From contig JADJLZ010000002.1 of assembly GCA_016709875.1 (NCBI GenBank), forward strand, positions 310,001 to 374,000: a stretch of DNA of 64,000 nt, written 5' to 3'. Source of the DNA: Planctomycetota bacterium (GTDB lineage Bacteria > Planctomycetota > UBA1135 > GCA-002686595). Shown in pieces: positions 24,601-33,521 of the stretch. Each line of letters opens with the position of its first letter. The first letter of the stretch is position 1. Under the pieces are notes generated by a model, which did no database searches, was not told where the DNA came from, and was given only the letters and a program-made list of their open reading frames with translations. The translations under genes were made by a program, and so were the position numbers.

Positions 24601-26265
24601 TCACATCACCGGCTCGATGCCCAGTTCCGCGAACTTCTTGTCGGCGAAGTTCTTGCGGAACATGTCGCGCAGCTTGTTCGCGGCAGCGTCGTAGGCCGCC
24701 TTGTCGGTCCAAGTGTTGCGCGGGTTGAGGATCTTCGCGTCCACACCCGGGCAGCTCTTGGGCATCTTGAGGTTGAAGATCGGGTGCACTTCGCACTCGA
24801 CCTTGTCGAGGTTGCCGTTGAGCGCCGCGTTGAGCAGCGCGCGCGTGTCCTTGATCGAGATGCGCTTGCCGATGCCGTAGGCACCGCCGCTCCAGCCCGT
24901 GTTGAGCAGGATGCAGCGCGCGTGGTGCTTCTCCATCTTCTGACGCAGGAGCTTGGCGTAGACCGAGGGCTTGTGCGCCATGAAGGGCGCGCCGAAGCAG
25001 GCGCTGAAGGCGGCCTGCGGCTCGGTGACGCCCACTTCGGTTCCGGCGAGCTTGGCGGTGAAGCCCGAGACGAAGTGGTACATGACGTCCTTGCCCTCGA
25101 GGATCGAGATCGGCGGCAGCACGCCAAAGGCATCGGCGGTGAGCAGCACGATCGTCTCGGGGTGCGGGCCCTGCGACTTCGGCATCACGTTCGGGTTGGC
25201 CGAGAGCGGGTAGGAGAAGCGCGTGTTCTCCGTGATCGACTTGTCGTTCAAGTCGAGTTCCTGCGGGTCGAGTTCGGCCATCTTGCGGCCCTTGAGCGGC
25301 GGCACGTTCTCGATCAGCGTGCCGGCCTTGGAGAGCGCAGCGGCGATCACGGGCTCGGCCTCCTTGTTCAGGTCGATCAGCTTGGCGTAGCAGCCGTCCT
25401 CGAGGTTGCACAGGCCGTTGTCGCTCCAGATCGTCTCGTCGTCGCCGATCAGGCGCCGGTCGGGATCGGCCGAGAGCGTCGTCTTGCCCGTGCCCGAGAG
25501 GCCGAAGAGGATCGCGGCGTCACCGCGCGGCCCGACGTTGGCCGAGCAGTGCATCGAGAGGCGGCCGTCGAGCGGCATGAGGAAGTTGCCGACGGTGAAG
25601 ATCGTCTTCTTGACCACACCGCAGTAGTCGGCGCGGCCGGCGACGAGGCAGATCTTGTTCTTGATGTCGATCACGATCGCGGCCTCGGCGCGGCAGCCAT
25701 CGCGCTCGGGAACGCAGGTGAAGCTCGGCGCGTTGATCATGGTCCAGCGGCGCGCCTCGACGTCCTTCACTCCGGGCAGGTCCTTGGGGAACATGTTGTG
25801 CGCGAACATCGCGTGCGTGGCGTACTCGCCCACGAAGCGGTACGGGATCGCGAAGCTCGGATCGGCGCCGACGAAGACGTCCTTGACGTAGAGCGTGGCC
25901 TTCTTCGCGTTGAGGTGTTCGATGACGCGCTTCAGGAGACCCTGGTACTTGGCCGGGTCGTACTGCTGCATGTCGGCCTTCCACCAGATCTGGTCGACGA
26001 CCTCCGGCCAGGCGACCGTGTAGGTGTCCTTGACGCGCCGGCCCGTGCAGTCGGGGTCGGTGTAGTAGACCAGCGGACCCTTCACGCCGAGCTTGGTCGC
26101 GTAGGCCTTCTGCTCGTTGCTCGGTCCGTCCTTGCGCACGCGGCCGCGGTCGTTCGCGATCGCCTCGTGGAAGAGCTCCTCCTTCGAGAGGCCGTACTTG
26201 TACGTGACGTGCTTCAGGCCGAGGAGGGCTTCGAGGTCCTTCGCGTAGTCGATGGTCAGGGTCAT
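24601..26265 (-). CDS. pckA: Phosphoenolpyruvate carboxykinase (ATP)
   Basis: Converts oxaloacetate and ATP to PEP, CO2 and ADP at the entry to gluconeogenesis. 554 residues, near the family's usual 530-540. Visible are the kinase-1a P-loop GLSGTGKTTLSADP at about 255, RLIGDDETIW after it, and NTGWSGGAYGIGKRI near 430, all typical of the ATP-dependent enzyme rather than the GTP form. ATG at 26265. The 135-base upstream region (26266-26400) holds a short self-complementary AAAGGGCCTTT and no clear promoter I would defend. Confidence 0.96.
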   Translation of the reverse strand: MTLTIDYAKDLEALLGLKHVTYKYGLSKEELFHEAIANDRGRVRKDGPSNEQKAYATKLGVKGPLVYYTDPDCTGRRVKDTYTVAWPEVVDQIWWKADMQQYDPAKYQGLLKRVIEHLNAKKATLYVKDVFVGADPSFAIPYRFVGEYATHAMFAHNMFPKDLPGVKDVEARRWTMINAPSFTCVPERDGCRAEAAIVIDIKNKICLVAGRADYCGVVKKTIFTVGNFLMPLDGRLSMHCSANVGPRGDAAILFGLSGTGKTTLSADPDRRLIGDDETIWSDNGLCNLEDGCYAKLIDLNKEAEPVIAAALSKAGTLIENVPPLKGRKMAELDPQELDLNDKSITENTRFSYPLSANPNVMPKSQGPHPETIVLLTADAFGVLPPISILEGKDVMYHFVSGFTAKLAGTEVGVTEPQAAFSACFGAPFMAHKPSVYAKLLRQKMEKHHARCILLNTGWSGGAYGIGKRISIKDTRALLNAALNGNLDKVECEVHPIFNLKMPKSCPGVDAKILNPRNTWTDKAAYDAAANKLRDMFRKNFADKKFAELGIEPVM

Positions 26266-26400
26266 GGTGTTTTCCCGCGGAGCCTTGCGGGCGTGTTCGG
26301 ATCTGGACTCTGGAATCGTTCAGTCTAGCGGCGCTCCGCGAGGGCGGCAAGGCGCGCCGATTCGCACGAAAGGGCCTTTTCCCGCATCCCTGTGCGTATT

Positions 26401-27351
26401 TCAGCCCGCCCGCTGCCGGTACCAGGCGACCGTCCGAGCGAGCCCCTCGCGCCAGGAGACGCGCGGCTCGTAGCCGAGCAGCGCGCGCGCCTTCTCGACC
26501 GAGGCGAGGCTGTCGCGCACGTCGCCTGCGCGTTCGGGCCGGTGACGGACCTCGACCTTCACGCCGAGCTCCTCCGAGAGAGCGTCGTAGAGCTGGCGCA
26601 GCGTGATGCGCGTCCCGCCGCCGACGTTGATCACGGCGCCGGGCTCGTCGAGATCGCGCTCCATCGCGGCGAGGTTCGCGTCGACGACGTTGGAGACGAA
26701 GGTGAAGTCGCGCGACTGCAATCCGTCGCCGTAGATCACCGGCTGCTTGCCCGTGAGCAGTGCGCGCACGAAGATCGCGATCACACCCGTGTAGGGACTG
26801 TCGTCGGCCTGGCGCGGGCCGAAGACGTTGAAGTAGCGCAGGGCCACCGTGCGCATGCCGTAGGAACACGCGTAGGCGCGCAGAAGGTGCTCGCCCGCGA
26901 CCTTGCCCGAGGCGTAGGGCGAGAGCGGCTGCGGCAGCATCGTCTCGGTCTTGGGCAGCGTCTCGCTGTTGCCGTAGGCGGCCGAGCTCGCGGCGAAGAC
27001 CACGCGTTGCACGCCCGCCGCGCGCGCGGCCTCGAGCAGCCTCAGCGTCCCATCGACGTTGATCGCATAGCTCGCCAGCGGATCCTCGATGCTGCGCGGG
27101 ACCGAGACCTGCGCCGCCTCGTGGAAGATCCCCGCGACGCCCGCGACCGCGCGGGCGCAGGCCGCCGGGTCGACCAGGCTCCCGCGCACGAACTCGACGG
27201 CGTCCCCGAGCGGCGCGAGGTTCTCGAGCCGGCCCGAGGAGAGGTCGTCGAGCACCCGGACCCGGTCCCCGCGGGCGTGGAGCGCCTCGCAGATATGGGA
27301 TCCGATGAACCCGGCTCCGCCGGTGACGAGGTAGGTGGCCATCCCGCCCAT
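26401..27351 (-). CDS. NAD-dependent sugar-nucleotide epimerase (UDP-glucose 4-epimerase type, extended SDR)
   Basis: About 316 residues. TGGAGFIGSH (Rossmann, residues 10-19), SSAAYGNSE and SPYASGK with catalytic Tyr146 and Lys150. ALRYFNVFGPRQ and SRDFTFVSNVVDA resemble WbpP/GalE-type UDP-hexose 4-epimerases used in surface polysaccharide synthesis. Two start ATGs are possible, 27351 and 27342. The first has AGGA 13 bases upstream, the second only a GGGCGGG directly adjacent, so the first is listed; MATYLVTGG would be the shorter product. Separated from the upstream lipoprotein operon by a strong hairpin. Confidence 0.9.
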   Translation of the reverse strand: MGGMATYLVTGGAGFIGSHICEALHARGDRVRVLDDLSSGRLENLAPLGDAVEFVRGSLVDPAACARAVAGVAGIFHEAAQVSVPRSIEDPLASYAINVDGTLRLLEAARAAGVQRVVFAASSAAYGNSETLPKTETMLPQPLSPYASGKVAGEHLLRAYACSYGMRTVALRYFNVFGPRQADDSPYTGVIAIFVRALLTGKQPVIYGDGLQSRDFTFVSNVVDANLAAMERDLDEPGAVINVGGGTRITLRQLYDALSEELGVKVEVRHRPERAGDVRDSLASVEKARALLGYEPRVSWREGLARTVAWYRQRAG

Positions 27352-27375
27352 GCTGCCGGGGGGGTCCTGGAAAAG

Positions 27376-27410
27376 CCACCAGCCCCCCGGCGAGGCCGGA
27401 GGGCTGGTGG
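27376..27410 (-). terminator. Strong hairpin, probable terminator of the LpoB lipoprotein operon
   Basis: A 10-bp stem (27376-27385 with 27401-27410) continues past one C-A mismatch into a 5-bp inner stem (27387-27391 with 27395-27399) and a three-base loop. On the minus strand the stem is followed by CTTTTCC, a short T run. It lies between the lpoB stop and the epimerase start, where separation of two transcription units is expected. Confidence 0.6.
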
Positions 27411-27494
27411 TTTCGAGAAGAGTGTGTCCCCAGCGCAGCCGCTTGGCTGCATCACCCTGAGCCGCGCCTCCGAGAAAACCGGTCGGGCTTCTTC

Positions 27495-27521
27495 GAAAAA
27501 AAATGCGCGGCCGGGGAGGCC
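27495..27521 (-). terminator. Weak terminator directly after lpoB
   Basis: On the minus strand, just after the lpoB stop, GGCC-loop-GGCC (27518-27521 with 27509-27512) is followed after a short GC stretch by a run of eight to nine T residues (27495-27503 complement). The stem is only 4 bp, but the T run is one of very few in this GC-rich window. It may work together with the larger hairpin at 27376-27410. Confidence 0.4.
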
Positions 27522-27526
27522 AGGCC

Positions 27527-28159
27527 TCAGCCGCCCAGGAGACCCGTGCGCTGGGTCTTCGTGAGCTCCTTCTCGTTGGTCCAGATGATCTCGTTGGTCT
27601 CCACGTTCACGCAGTTCAGGGTCAGCATGTAGTAGACGTACTCGGTCTTGATGCCGCCCGACTCGATGGAGCGACCCTTCTTCTTCTCGATCGAGCGCAG
27701 CGAGCCGTAGATCACGACCTCGGCGCCGAGCTGCTTGCCGAAGGTCTTGATCTGGGTCGGATCGACCTTGCCGGCCTCGGTCTGGAACTTGACCTGGTCC
27801 GACACCTCCTGCTGGCCCTGCGCGTCGCCGACGAAGCGGAACTTGCCGCTGCTGAAGAGGTTCGTACGGATCTTGTCCGTGATCGCGCTGGTGTCGATGT
27901 GCTCGCTGGTCTTGTTCGCGACCCCGCCCATGTAGAGGCGGATGCGCTGGTCCTGGCCCTTGCTCGGGTCGGCCAGGTACGAGAGCTGCGGCGCCTCGAG
28001 CAGCGACTTGACCATCTCCTGCGAGGTCTGCTGCAGGTCCGTGGCGCCCCAGTCCTTGTTGATGGTCTCGGGGTCGTCCGGGTTTCCGTAGCGCGTCGAG
28101 CTGCAGCCCGGCGCCACGGCGAAGGCGAAAAGCGAGAGGGCGATGAGGTAGCGGTTCAT
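27527..28159 (-). CDS. lpoB: LpoB-type penicillin-binding-protein activator lipoprotein
   Basis: 210 residues with signal and lipobox ending AVAPGCSS. The family core reads GATDLQQTSQEMVKSLL, then RLYMGGVANKTSEHIDTSAI and TNLFSSGKFRFVGD, and AEVVIYGSLRSIEKKKG. In E. coli, LpoB sits in the outer membrane and reaches through peptidoglycan to stimulate PBP1b. Here it is third in a minus-strand operon after COG3014 and YcfL-like genes, the same trio found in proteobacteria. The matching gene context raises confidence in the assignment. Confidence 0.9.
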   Translation of the reverse strand: MNRYLIALSLFAFAVAPGCSSTRYGNPDDPETINKDWGATDLQQTSQEMVKSLLEAPQLSYLADPSKGQDQRIRLYMGGVANKTSEHIDTSAITDKIRTNLFSSGKFRFVGDAQGQQEVSDQVKFQTEAGKVDPTQIKTFGKQLGAEVVIYGSLRSIEKKKGRSIESGGIKTEYVYYMLTLNCVNVETNEIIWTNEKELTKTQRTGLLGG

Positions 28160-28216
28160 GGTTCGGTCTTCCGTGGTTGAGGTTCGTTGGGTGGGCCGGC
28201 GCGTGTTCCCACCCGC

Positions 28217-28591
28217 TCAGCGGGCGACGAGGCGCCAGGATTCGGTCGTCGAGGGCAGAGCTGCGGTGCGCACCGGACGGCCCTCGTGGGGGCCAAGCTC
28301 GAGCAACACCCATGCCGTCTGGCCCCCCTGGAGCGGCACACCCGCGCGGCCGAAGGCCTGCACGCGGAACTCGAAGCGCAGCTTCGAGCCGCTCTTATTG
28401 CGCAGCACGAAGGCAGCCTGCACGCCGCCGGGTACGTGCTCGAGTCGCGCGTCGGCGATCTCGAGTTGCGCCTCGACGGAGGCGTCGCCGCGTAACTCGA
28501 CGGGCGCATCGCCCGCATGCGCGGCGCCGGAGGGAGCGGTCGAACGGCAGCCCGCGAGGAGGGCCGCTGCGAGCGCGAGTGCGATTCTCAT
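28217..28591 (-). CDS. YcfL/DUF1425-like lipoprotein
   Basis: 124 residues; lipobox ALLAGCRS. The mature domain is a small Ig-like beta sandwich in pattern: EIADARLEHVPGGVQAAFVLRN, LRFEFRVQAFGRAGVPL and GQTAWVLLELGP, matching YcfL-type proteins that accompany lpoB. The start overlaps the COG3014 stop as ATGA, so translation is coupled. Exact role unknown in any organism; context ties it to cell-wall synthase control. Confidence 0.82.
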   Translation of the reverse strand: MRIALALAAALLAGCRSTAPSGAAHAGDAPVELRGDASVEAQLEIADARLEHVPGGVQAAFVLRNKSGSKLRFEFRVQAFGRAGVPLQGGQTAWVLLELGPHEGRPVRTAALPSTTESWRLVAR

Positions 28592-29931
28592 GGTTGAGCT
28601 TGCTCCACGGCCTTGCCGCCGATCGCGTAGGCCTCGAGTCGAAGGTCGAGCGTGCGCGCGAAGACGAAAAGCGTCTGGTTCGCGCCGAGTTCGAAGCTAC
28701 CGAGCTTCGCGCTCGCGGGGCCCGCGGACAAGGAAAGTTCGTGGGTACCCGGATCGAGGAACACGCGCGCGGCCTGCCAGGTGTTCGGGAGCGTCTGCCA
28801 GGCGCGCAGATCGGCCTGCTCGGTCGCCAGGGTGAAGAGCGCGCCTACGATCGCGCCGCCGATGCCGTTGTCCTTCGTGAGCTGGCGCGAGAGCTCGCGC
28901 TTCAGGAAGGCGCGCACGGTGGACTTGGCTGCGAGCCAGGCGAGGCGGTCGTCGAGGTTCTCCTTCGAGACCCGCCCGACGTCCTCGATCACGACCGTGC
29001 GCACCGCGCCCTGGTCGCCGTCCACCTGCAACGAGACGTCCGGCAAGGGCTGCAGCCGCAACTCGAAGGAGGGCACGGACCACTGCAGGAGCCCCGTGGG
29101 GGTCGGGATGGTGAGCGTGTTGGCCTTCTTGTACGGGCCCAGACCGACGCCGGCGATCACGACCACCGAGGCCTTGCCTTTGTGCTCCTGCGGCTCGACG
29201 TGGTAGCGCTTCTCCCACAGCTCGACATCGTCGTGGTCACCCAGTTCCTGCGCGAGCCGCGCGAGCGCCGGCGCGAAGAGTTCGGAACCGACGCCGGTCG
29301 CCTCCATGCGCTTGTAATCGATGTAGGCCTCGTCCGGCTGGCCCTCGAGCTCGTAGGCGACGCCCGAGAGGAAGTGCTCCAGACCGCCGGCCTTGTAGTC
29401 CTTGGTGTAGAGCGCCTCCTCCATGCGCAGCAGCGCGTCGGCTTGGCGCATCTCGACGCGCGCGTCCTCGAGCAGGCCCTGCGCGAGATAGGCGAAGGAG
29501 AGCGCCGCGTGCAGCATCACGCGCTCGTAGCCCTCGCCCTCGTAGGCTGTGAAGGTCTCGTTGACGGTCCAGGTGAGCAGCGTCTCGCCCGCGCTCTCCG
29601 GGGAGACCAGCGCCTTGCGCTCGGTCTCCTCGACCACCTTGGCGGCCTTGGTCAGGCACTCCGTGGCCTGCTTCCAGTCGCCCGCGCTCAGGGCGACCAT
29701 GCCCGCTTCGGACCACTGCAGGAAGGGCGCGCCGGTCGTCTTGGGATCGGAATACGCCTTCAGCGCCTGCTCGAACTGTCCTCTGCGAAAGTCACTGAAG
29801 GCCGCTTCTGTCCGCGCTGGATACCCCTTGCAAGCTGCGAAGAGGAGACACAGGCAGGGCAGCAGGTGCCGCGCACGCGCGCGCCATGGGGCGCGAGTCC
29901 GGATCGGAAGGCTGTGCGAGGCGGGCGGCAT
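28588..29931 (-). CDS. COG3014-family lipoprotein
   Basis: 447 residues. An unusually long N-terminus of about 24 residues precedes the signal core CLCLLFAACKG with its lipobox. TPR-like helices follow (FRRGQFEQALKAY, AGDWKQATECLTKAAKVVEETERKAL), then HAALSFAYLAQGLLEDARVEMRQ. The C-terminal beta-rich half opens with KGKASVVVIAGVGLGPYKK, a hallmark of COG3014. It heads the lpoB operon. Known in proteobacteria only as a conserved neighbour of lpoB/ycfL; its biochemical role has not been established as far as I know. Confidence 0.87.
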   Translation of the reverse strand: MPPASHSLPIRTRAPWRARARHLLPCLCLLFAACKGYPARTEAAFSDFRRGQFEQALKAYSDPKTTGAPFLQWSEAGMVALSAGDWKQATECLTKAAKVVEETERKALVSPESAGETLLTWTVNETFTAYEGEGYERVMLHAALSFAYLAQGLLEDARVEMRQADALLRMEEALYTKDYKAGGLEHFLSGVAYELEGQPDEAYIDYKRMEATGVGSELFAPALARLAQELGDHDDVELWEKRYHVEPQEHKGKASVVVIAGVGLGPYKKANTLTIPTPTGLLQWSVPSFELRLQPLPDVSLQVDGDQGAVRTVVIEDVGRVSKENLDDRLAWLAAKSTVRAFLKRELSRQLTKDNGIGGAIVGALFTLATEQADLRAWQTLPNTWQAARVFLDPGTHELSLSAGPASAKLGSFELGANQTLFVFARTLDLRLEAYAIGGKAVEQAQP

Positions 29932-30068
29932 GCGGGTTTCGGGGGGGCCATGCTCCTCTGGCGTCGGGCGCCATGCAAGCCGGCCCGGGGGTTAAGCAAA
30001 TCGGGTACCGCGATCCGTCGAGCCAGCCCGCGCCGGTACACTCCGCGCCCCACTCGGGGCCCTTTCCG

Positions 30069-32714
30069 ATGAAAAGCGTCTACCTGCAGAAGGGCGGCCA
30101 GGACCGGCCCAAGGCGGGCTCCACCACACCGATGATGGAGCAGTTCTGGGCCGCCAAGAAGGAACAGCCCGACGCGCTGCTCTTCTTCCGCATGGGCGAC
30201 TTCTACGAGCTCTTCCACGACGACGCGAAGATCGCCTCGCGCGAACTGGGGATCACGCTCACCGCGCGCTCCAAGGGCGAGGACGCGATCCCGATGGCGG
30301 GCGTCCCGGTGCGCACGATGGAGCTCTACTTGATGCGCCTGGTGAAGAAGGGCTTCAAGGTCGCGATCTGCGAGCAGCTCCAGGATCCGCGCCACACCCA
30401 AGGCATGCTCGAGCGCGGTGTCGTGCGCGTCGTCACCGCCGGCACGCTCACGGAAGAGGACGCGCTCGAGGCGCGCGAGAACAACTACCTGCTCGCGCTG
30501 TACGTGATGGGCGAGCAGGCGGGCCTCGCCTGGGTCGACCTCTCGACCGGCCGCATGCGCACGAGCGAGGTCGCGCTCGCGCGCGCGGCCGAGGAGGTCG
30601 CGCGCATCGCACCCGCCGAGCTCCTGTGCTCGAAGTTGATCGAGGACTCGCAGCCGGAGCTCGCCGCCGAGCTCGAAGAGCTGCTCGGCCCGCGCATCAG
30701 CCCGCGCGATCCCTGGTGCTTCGAGCGCGAGAGCGCCGCGCGCACGCTCGGGAAGCACTTCAAGGTCGCGACGCTCGAGGGCTTCGGCATCGAGGACGAC
30801 TCGGCCATCGTGCCCGCCGCGGGCGCGCTGATGGAGTACATCGAGGCGACGCAGCGCAGCGCCTGCGAGCACATCCTGCGCATCGAGCGCGCCGACGCGT
30901 CGCAGCACCTCGTGCTCGACCGCGCCACGCGCTCGTGCCTGGAGATCTTCCGCACGCAGCGCGAGGGCCGGCGCGAGGGCACGCTGATCGACGTGCTCGA
31001 CGCGACGCTGACGCCCATGGGCGCGCGCATGCTGCACGAGTGGGTCTCGCAGCCGCTGCGCGAGGTCGATCCGATCCTCGAGCGCCAGCGCGCCGTGGCC
31101 GAGTTCGCCGCCGCACCGTTCCTGCGCGAGGAAGTGCGCGAGCTGCTCGGCGGCGTGCTCGACGTCGAGCGCATCGTGGCCAAGGTCTCGACCGGCCGCG
31201 CCCACGCGCGCGACCTGCTCGGCCTGGTGCACTCGCTCGACCGCGTCGAGCCGCTGCGCGCCAAGCTCTCCGAGGTCACGAGCGCGCGTCTCCACGCGTT
31301 GTGCCAGGAACTCGACCCGCTGCGCGAACTCGTGACGCGCGTGCTCGGCACGCTCACCGACGACCCGCCGCTCACGCTGCGCGAGGGCGGCCTCGTCCGC
31401 GCCGGCGTCTCGAGCGAGCTCGACGAGCTGCGCGACATCGCCACGCACGGCAAGGACTGGATGGCGCGCTTCCAGGCCGAGGAGATCGAGCGCACGGGCA
31501 TCGCCTCGCTCAAGGTCGGCTTCAACTCCGTCTTCGGCTACTTCCTCGAGATCCCCAACGGCCAGGTCTCGCGCGCGCCGGAGAACTACATCCGCAAGCA
31601 GACGGTCAAGAACGCCGAGCGCTACATCACGCCCGAGCTGAAGGACTTCGAGAACAAGGTGCTGAAGTCCGAGGAGCGCGCGCGCGACCTCGAGTACGAG
31701 CTCTTCGGCCAGCTGCGCGACGCGGCCGCGGCGGAGATCGCGCGCATCCTGCGCACCGCGGCGGCGCTGGCGCAGATCGACGTGCTCGCTTCGCTCGCGC
31801 AGCGCGCGGTGGACTACCGCTACGTCGCGCCCGAGATCGACGAGGGCGACACGCTGCGCATCGTCGAGGGCCGCCACCCGGTGGTCGAGCGCAACCCGCG
31901 CGCCGAGGCCTTCGTGCCCAACGACAGCCGGCTCAACCGCTCGGACCGCATGGTCACGATCCTGACCGGCCCGAACATGGCCGGCAAGTCGACCTACATC
32001 CGCCAGACGGCGCTGATCGTGCTGCTGGCGCAGATCGGATCCTTCGTGCCGGCCTCCGAGGCCAAGATCGGCGTCGTCGACCGCATCTTCACGCGCATCG
32101 GCTCGGCCGACGACATCGGCCGCAACGCCTCGACCTTCATGGTCGAGATGATCGAGATCGCCAACATCCTCAACAACGCCAGCGCGCGCTCGCTGGTCGT
32201 GCTGGACGAGGTCGGCCGCGGCACGAGCACCTTCGACGGCCTCGCGCTCGCCTGGGCGATCGTCGAGCACCTGCACGAGAAGATCCGCGCGCGCACGCTC
32301 TTCGCGACGCACTACCACCAGCTCACGGATCTCGGGACGCGCCTCGAGGGCGTGTGCAACATGAACGTCTCCGTGCGCGAGTGGCACGACGAGATCGTCT
32401 TCCTGCACAAGATCGTCGAGGGCGGCACCGACCGCTCCTACGGCATCCAGGTCGCGCGCCTCGCCGGCGTGCCGCGCGAGCTGATCGACCGCGCGCGGCA
32501 GATCCTCGTCGACCTCGAGGAGGACAACGAGGGCCTCGCGCCGAAGATCGCGAACCAGGGCAAGCCGGTGGACCTGATGGCACCGCAGCAGCTCGGTTTG
32601 TTCGAGAGCCCGCAGTCGCGCCTCGAGAAGGAACTCGCGAAGGTCGATCTCGACCGCACGACGCCGATCGAGGCGCTGCTCCTGCTGCGCAAACTGAAGC
32701 AGCTGCGCGGCTAG
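30069..32714 (+). CDS. mutS: DNA mismatch repair protein MutS
   Basis: 881 residues. Mismatch-contacting FFRMGDFYELF with Phe45 and Glu47, the connector and lever domains, GPNMAGKST Walker A at about 634, and DEVGRGTST Walker B at about 713. ATHYHQLTDL follows, and a C-terminal QLGLF near 840 looks like a beta-clamp-binding peptide. Binds base mismatches and recruits MutL. The ATG at 30069 gives a 20-residue lead before the core; upstream frame lacks similarity. Its stop codon interlocks with that of the DUF4272 gene. Confidence 0.97.
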   Translation: MKSVYLQKGGQDRPKAGSTTPMMEQFWAAKKEQPDALLFFRMGDFYELFHDDAKIASRELGITLTARSKGEDAIPMAGVPVRTMELYLMRLVKKGFKVAICEQLQDPRHTQGMLERGVVRVVTAGTLTEEDALEARENNYLLALYVMGEQAGLAWVDLSTGRMRTSEVALARAAEEVARIAPAELLCSKLIEDSQPELAAELEELLGPRISPRDPWCFERESAARTLGKHFKVATLEGFGIEDDSAIVPAAGALMEYIEATQRSACEHILRIERADASQHLVLDRATRSCLEIFRTQREGRREGTLIDVLDATLTPMGARMLHEWVSQPLREVDPILERQRAVAEFAAAPFLREEVRELLGGVLDVERIVAKVSTGRAHARDLLGLVHSLDRVEPLRAKLSEVTSARLHALCQELDPLRELVTRVLGTLTDDPPLTLREGGLVRAGVSSELDELRDIATHGKDWMARFQAEEIERTGIASLKVGFNSVFGYFLEIPNGQVSRAPENYIRKQTVKNAERYITPELKDFENKVLKSEERARDLEYELFGQLRDAAAAEIARILRTAAALAQIDVLASLAQRAVDYRYVAPEIDEGDTLRIVEGRHPVVERNPRAEAFVPNDSRLNRSDRMVTILTGPNMAGKSTYIRQTALIVLLAQIGSFVPASEAKIGVVDRIFTRIGSADDIGRNASTFMVEMIEIANILNNASARSLVVLDEVGRGTSTFDGLALAWAIVEHLHEKIRARTLFATHYHQLTDLGTRLEGVCNMNVSVREWHDEIVFLHKIVEGGTDRSYGIQVARLAGVPRELIDRARQILVDLEEDNEGLAPKIANQGKPVDLMAPQQLGLFESPQSRLEKELAKVDLDRTTPIEALLLLRKLKQLRG

Positions 32715-33514
32715 GTATCCGTCGGGGTCTCGTCCCAGCGATTCTCGGGCGAGCGACCGCAGAGCCAGTTGAGCGCGAAGTGGCGCTCGACCGTGATCGA
32801 GGTCACGACGGCGAACTCCTCTGCAGACAGATCGCGGTAGGCCTTGCCCCCGACCGCGAAGTCCTCGTCCACGATCTGCGCCAGCTCGCCGGACTCCTTC
32901 AGCTTCTTCGCAGTGAAGCGCACGATCGCGTCGAACGAACCCAGACCCGCCTTCGTCATCTCGGGACTCGGGTCGAACGCGCGACCCTCCTCGATCAGCT
33001 GGCGCGTGCGGGAGCGCCAGTGCCAAACCTCCGCCATGCTGCGCGCCGCTTCCAGCTCCCGACTCGGCCGGAGCCGGCACTTGGTGACGAACTTCGGACC
33101 GAGTTTGTAGAGCGGGGCGTCCACGAGTTCGTGCCGGGCACGCTGGTTCCATTCCGGCAACTCGTCGATCGGGCCCAGAGCCCACATCAGTACCTGGAAT
33201 GCCTCGATGCGCCAGCTAGCGGCGACCTGCTGCCGCGCCTCCATGTCGAACATCGTCGTGTCGGCAAGGGTGCGCTCCCAGGGAGTGAGTGCACCGGTGT
33301 ACGTTCCGAGCAGCGCCCAGAACTCGTCGCGCATCCGCTTCGCGGCCTCGCGGAACCGGGCTTGTTCATCGGGCGGGAGGGTGGCCGGGTCCTTGATGCG
33401 GTCGCGCTCGGGAATGACCAGGGCGTAGCTCACCACGTGACACAAGGCGATCGCGCGGTGCGCGACCTCCTCGGTGGTCGGCGTGAGCTGCTTCTTCCGG
33501 CCGAACCACCCCAT
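32711..33514 (-). CDS. DUF4272 domain protein
   Basis: 267 residues, cytoplasmic. The helical body carries EEVAHRAIALCHVVSYAL near the start, then SWRIEAFQVLMWALGPIDELPEW, and closes with VERHFALNWLCG, all typical of DUF4272. TREFOIL-like or catalytic residues are not apparent. Convergent with mutS: the two stop codons are built from one shared CTAG (32711-32714), leaving no intergenic space. Its start is seven bases from the stop of the downstream-listed aminopeptidase gene, so the two are probably co-transcribed. Confidence 0.82.
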   Translation of the reverse strand: MGWFGRKKQLTPTTEEVAHRAIALCHVVSYALVIPERDRIKDPATLPPDEQARFREAAKRMRDEFWALLGTYTGALTPWERTLADTTMFDMEARQQVAASWRIEAFQVLMWALGPIDELPEWNQRARHELVDAPLYKLGPKFVTKCRLRPSRELEAARSMAEVWHWRSRTRQLIEEGRAFDPSPEMTKAGLGSFDAIVRFTAKKLKESGELAQIVDEDFAVGGKAYRDLSAEEFAVVTSITVERHFALNWLCGRSPENRWDETPTDT

Positions 33515-33521
33515 GGCGCGC

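Noticed and set aside
30014..30042. TACACT as the -10 box of a mutS promoter
   Set aside because: No acceptable -35 element at the right distance.
29760..33185. Open frame of over 1100 codons antisense to mutS
   Set aside because: Arg/Ala/Glu/Val-rich translation with no motifs; high GC makes long antisense frames common. mutS on the other strand is unmistakable.
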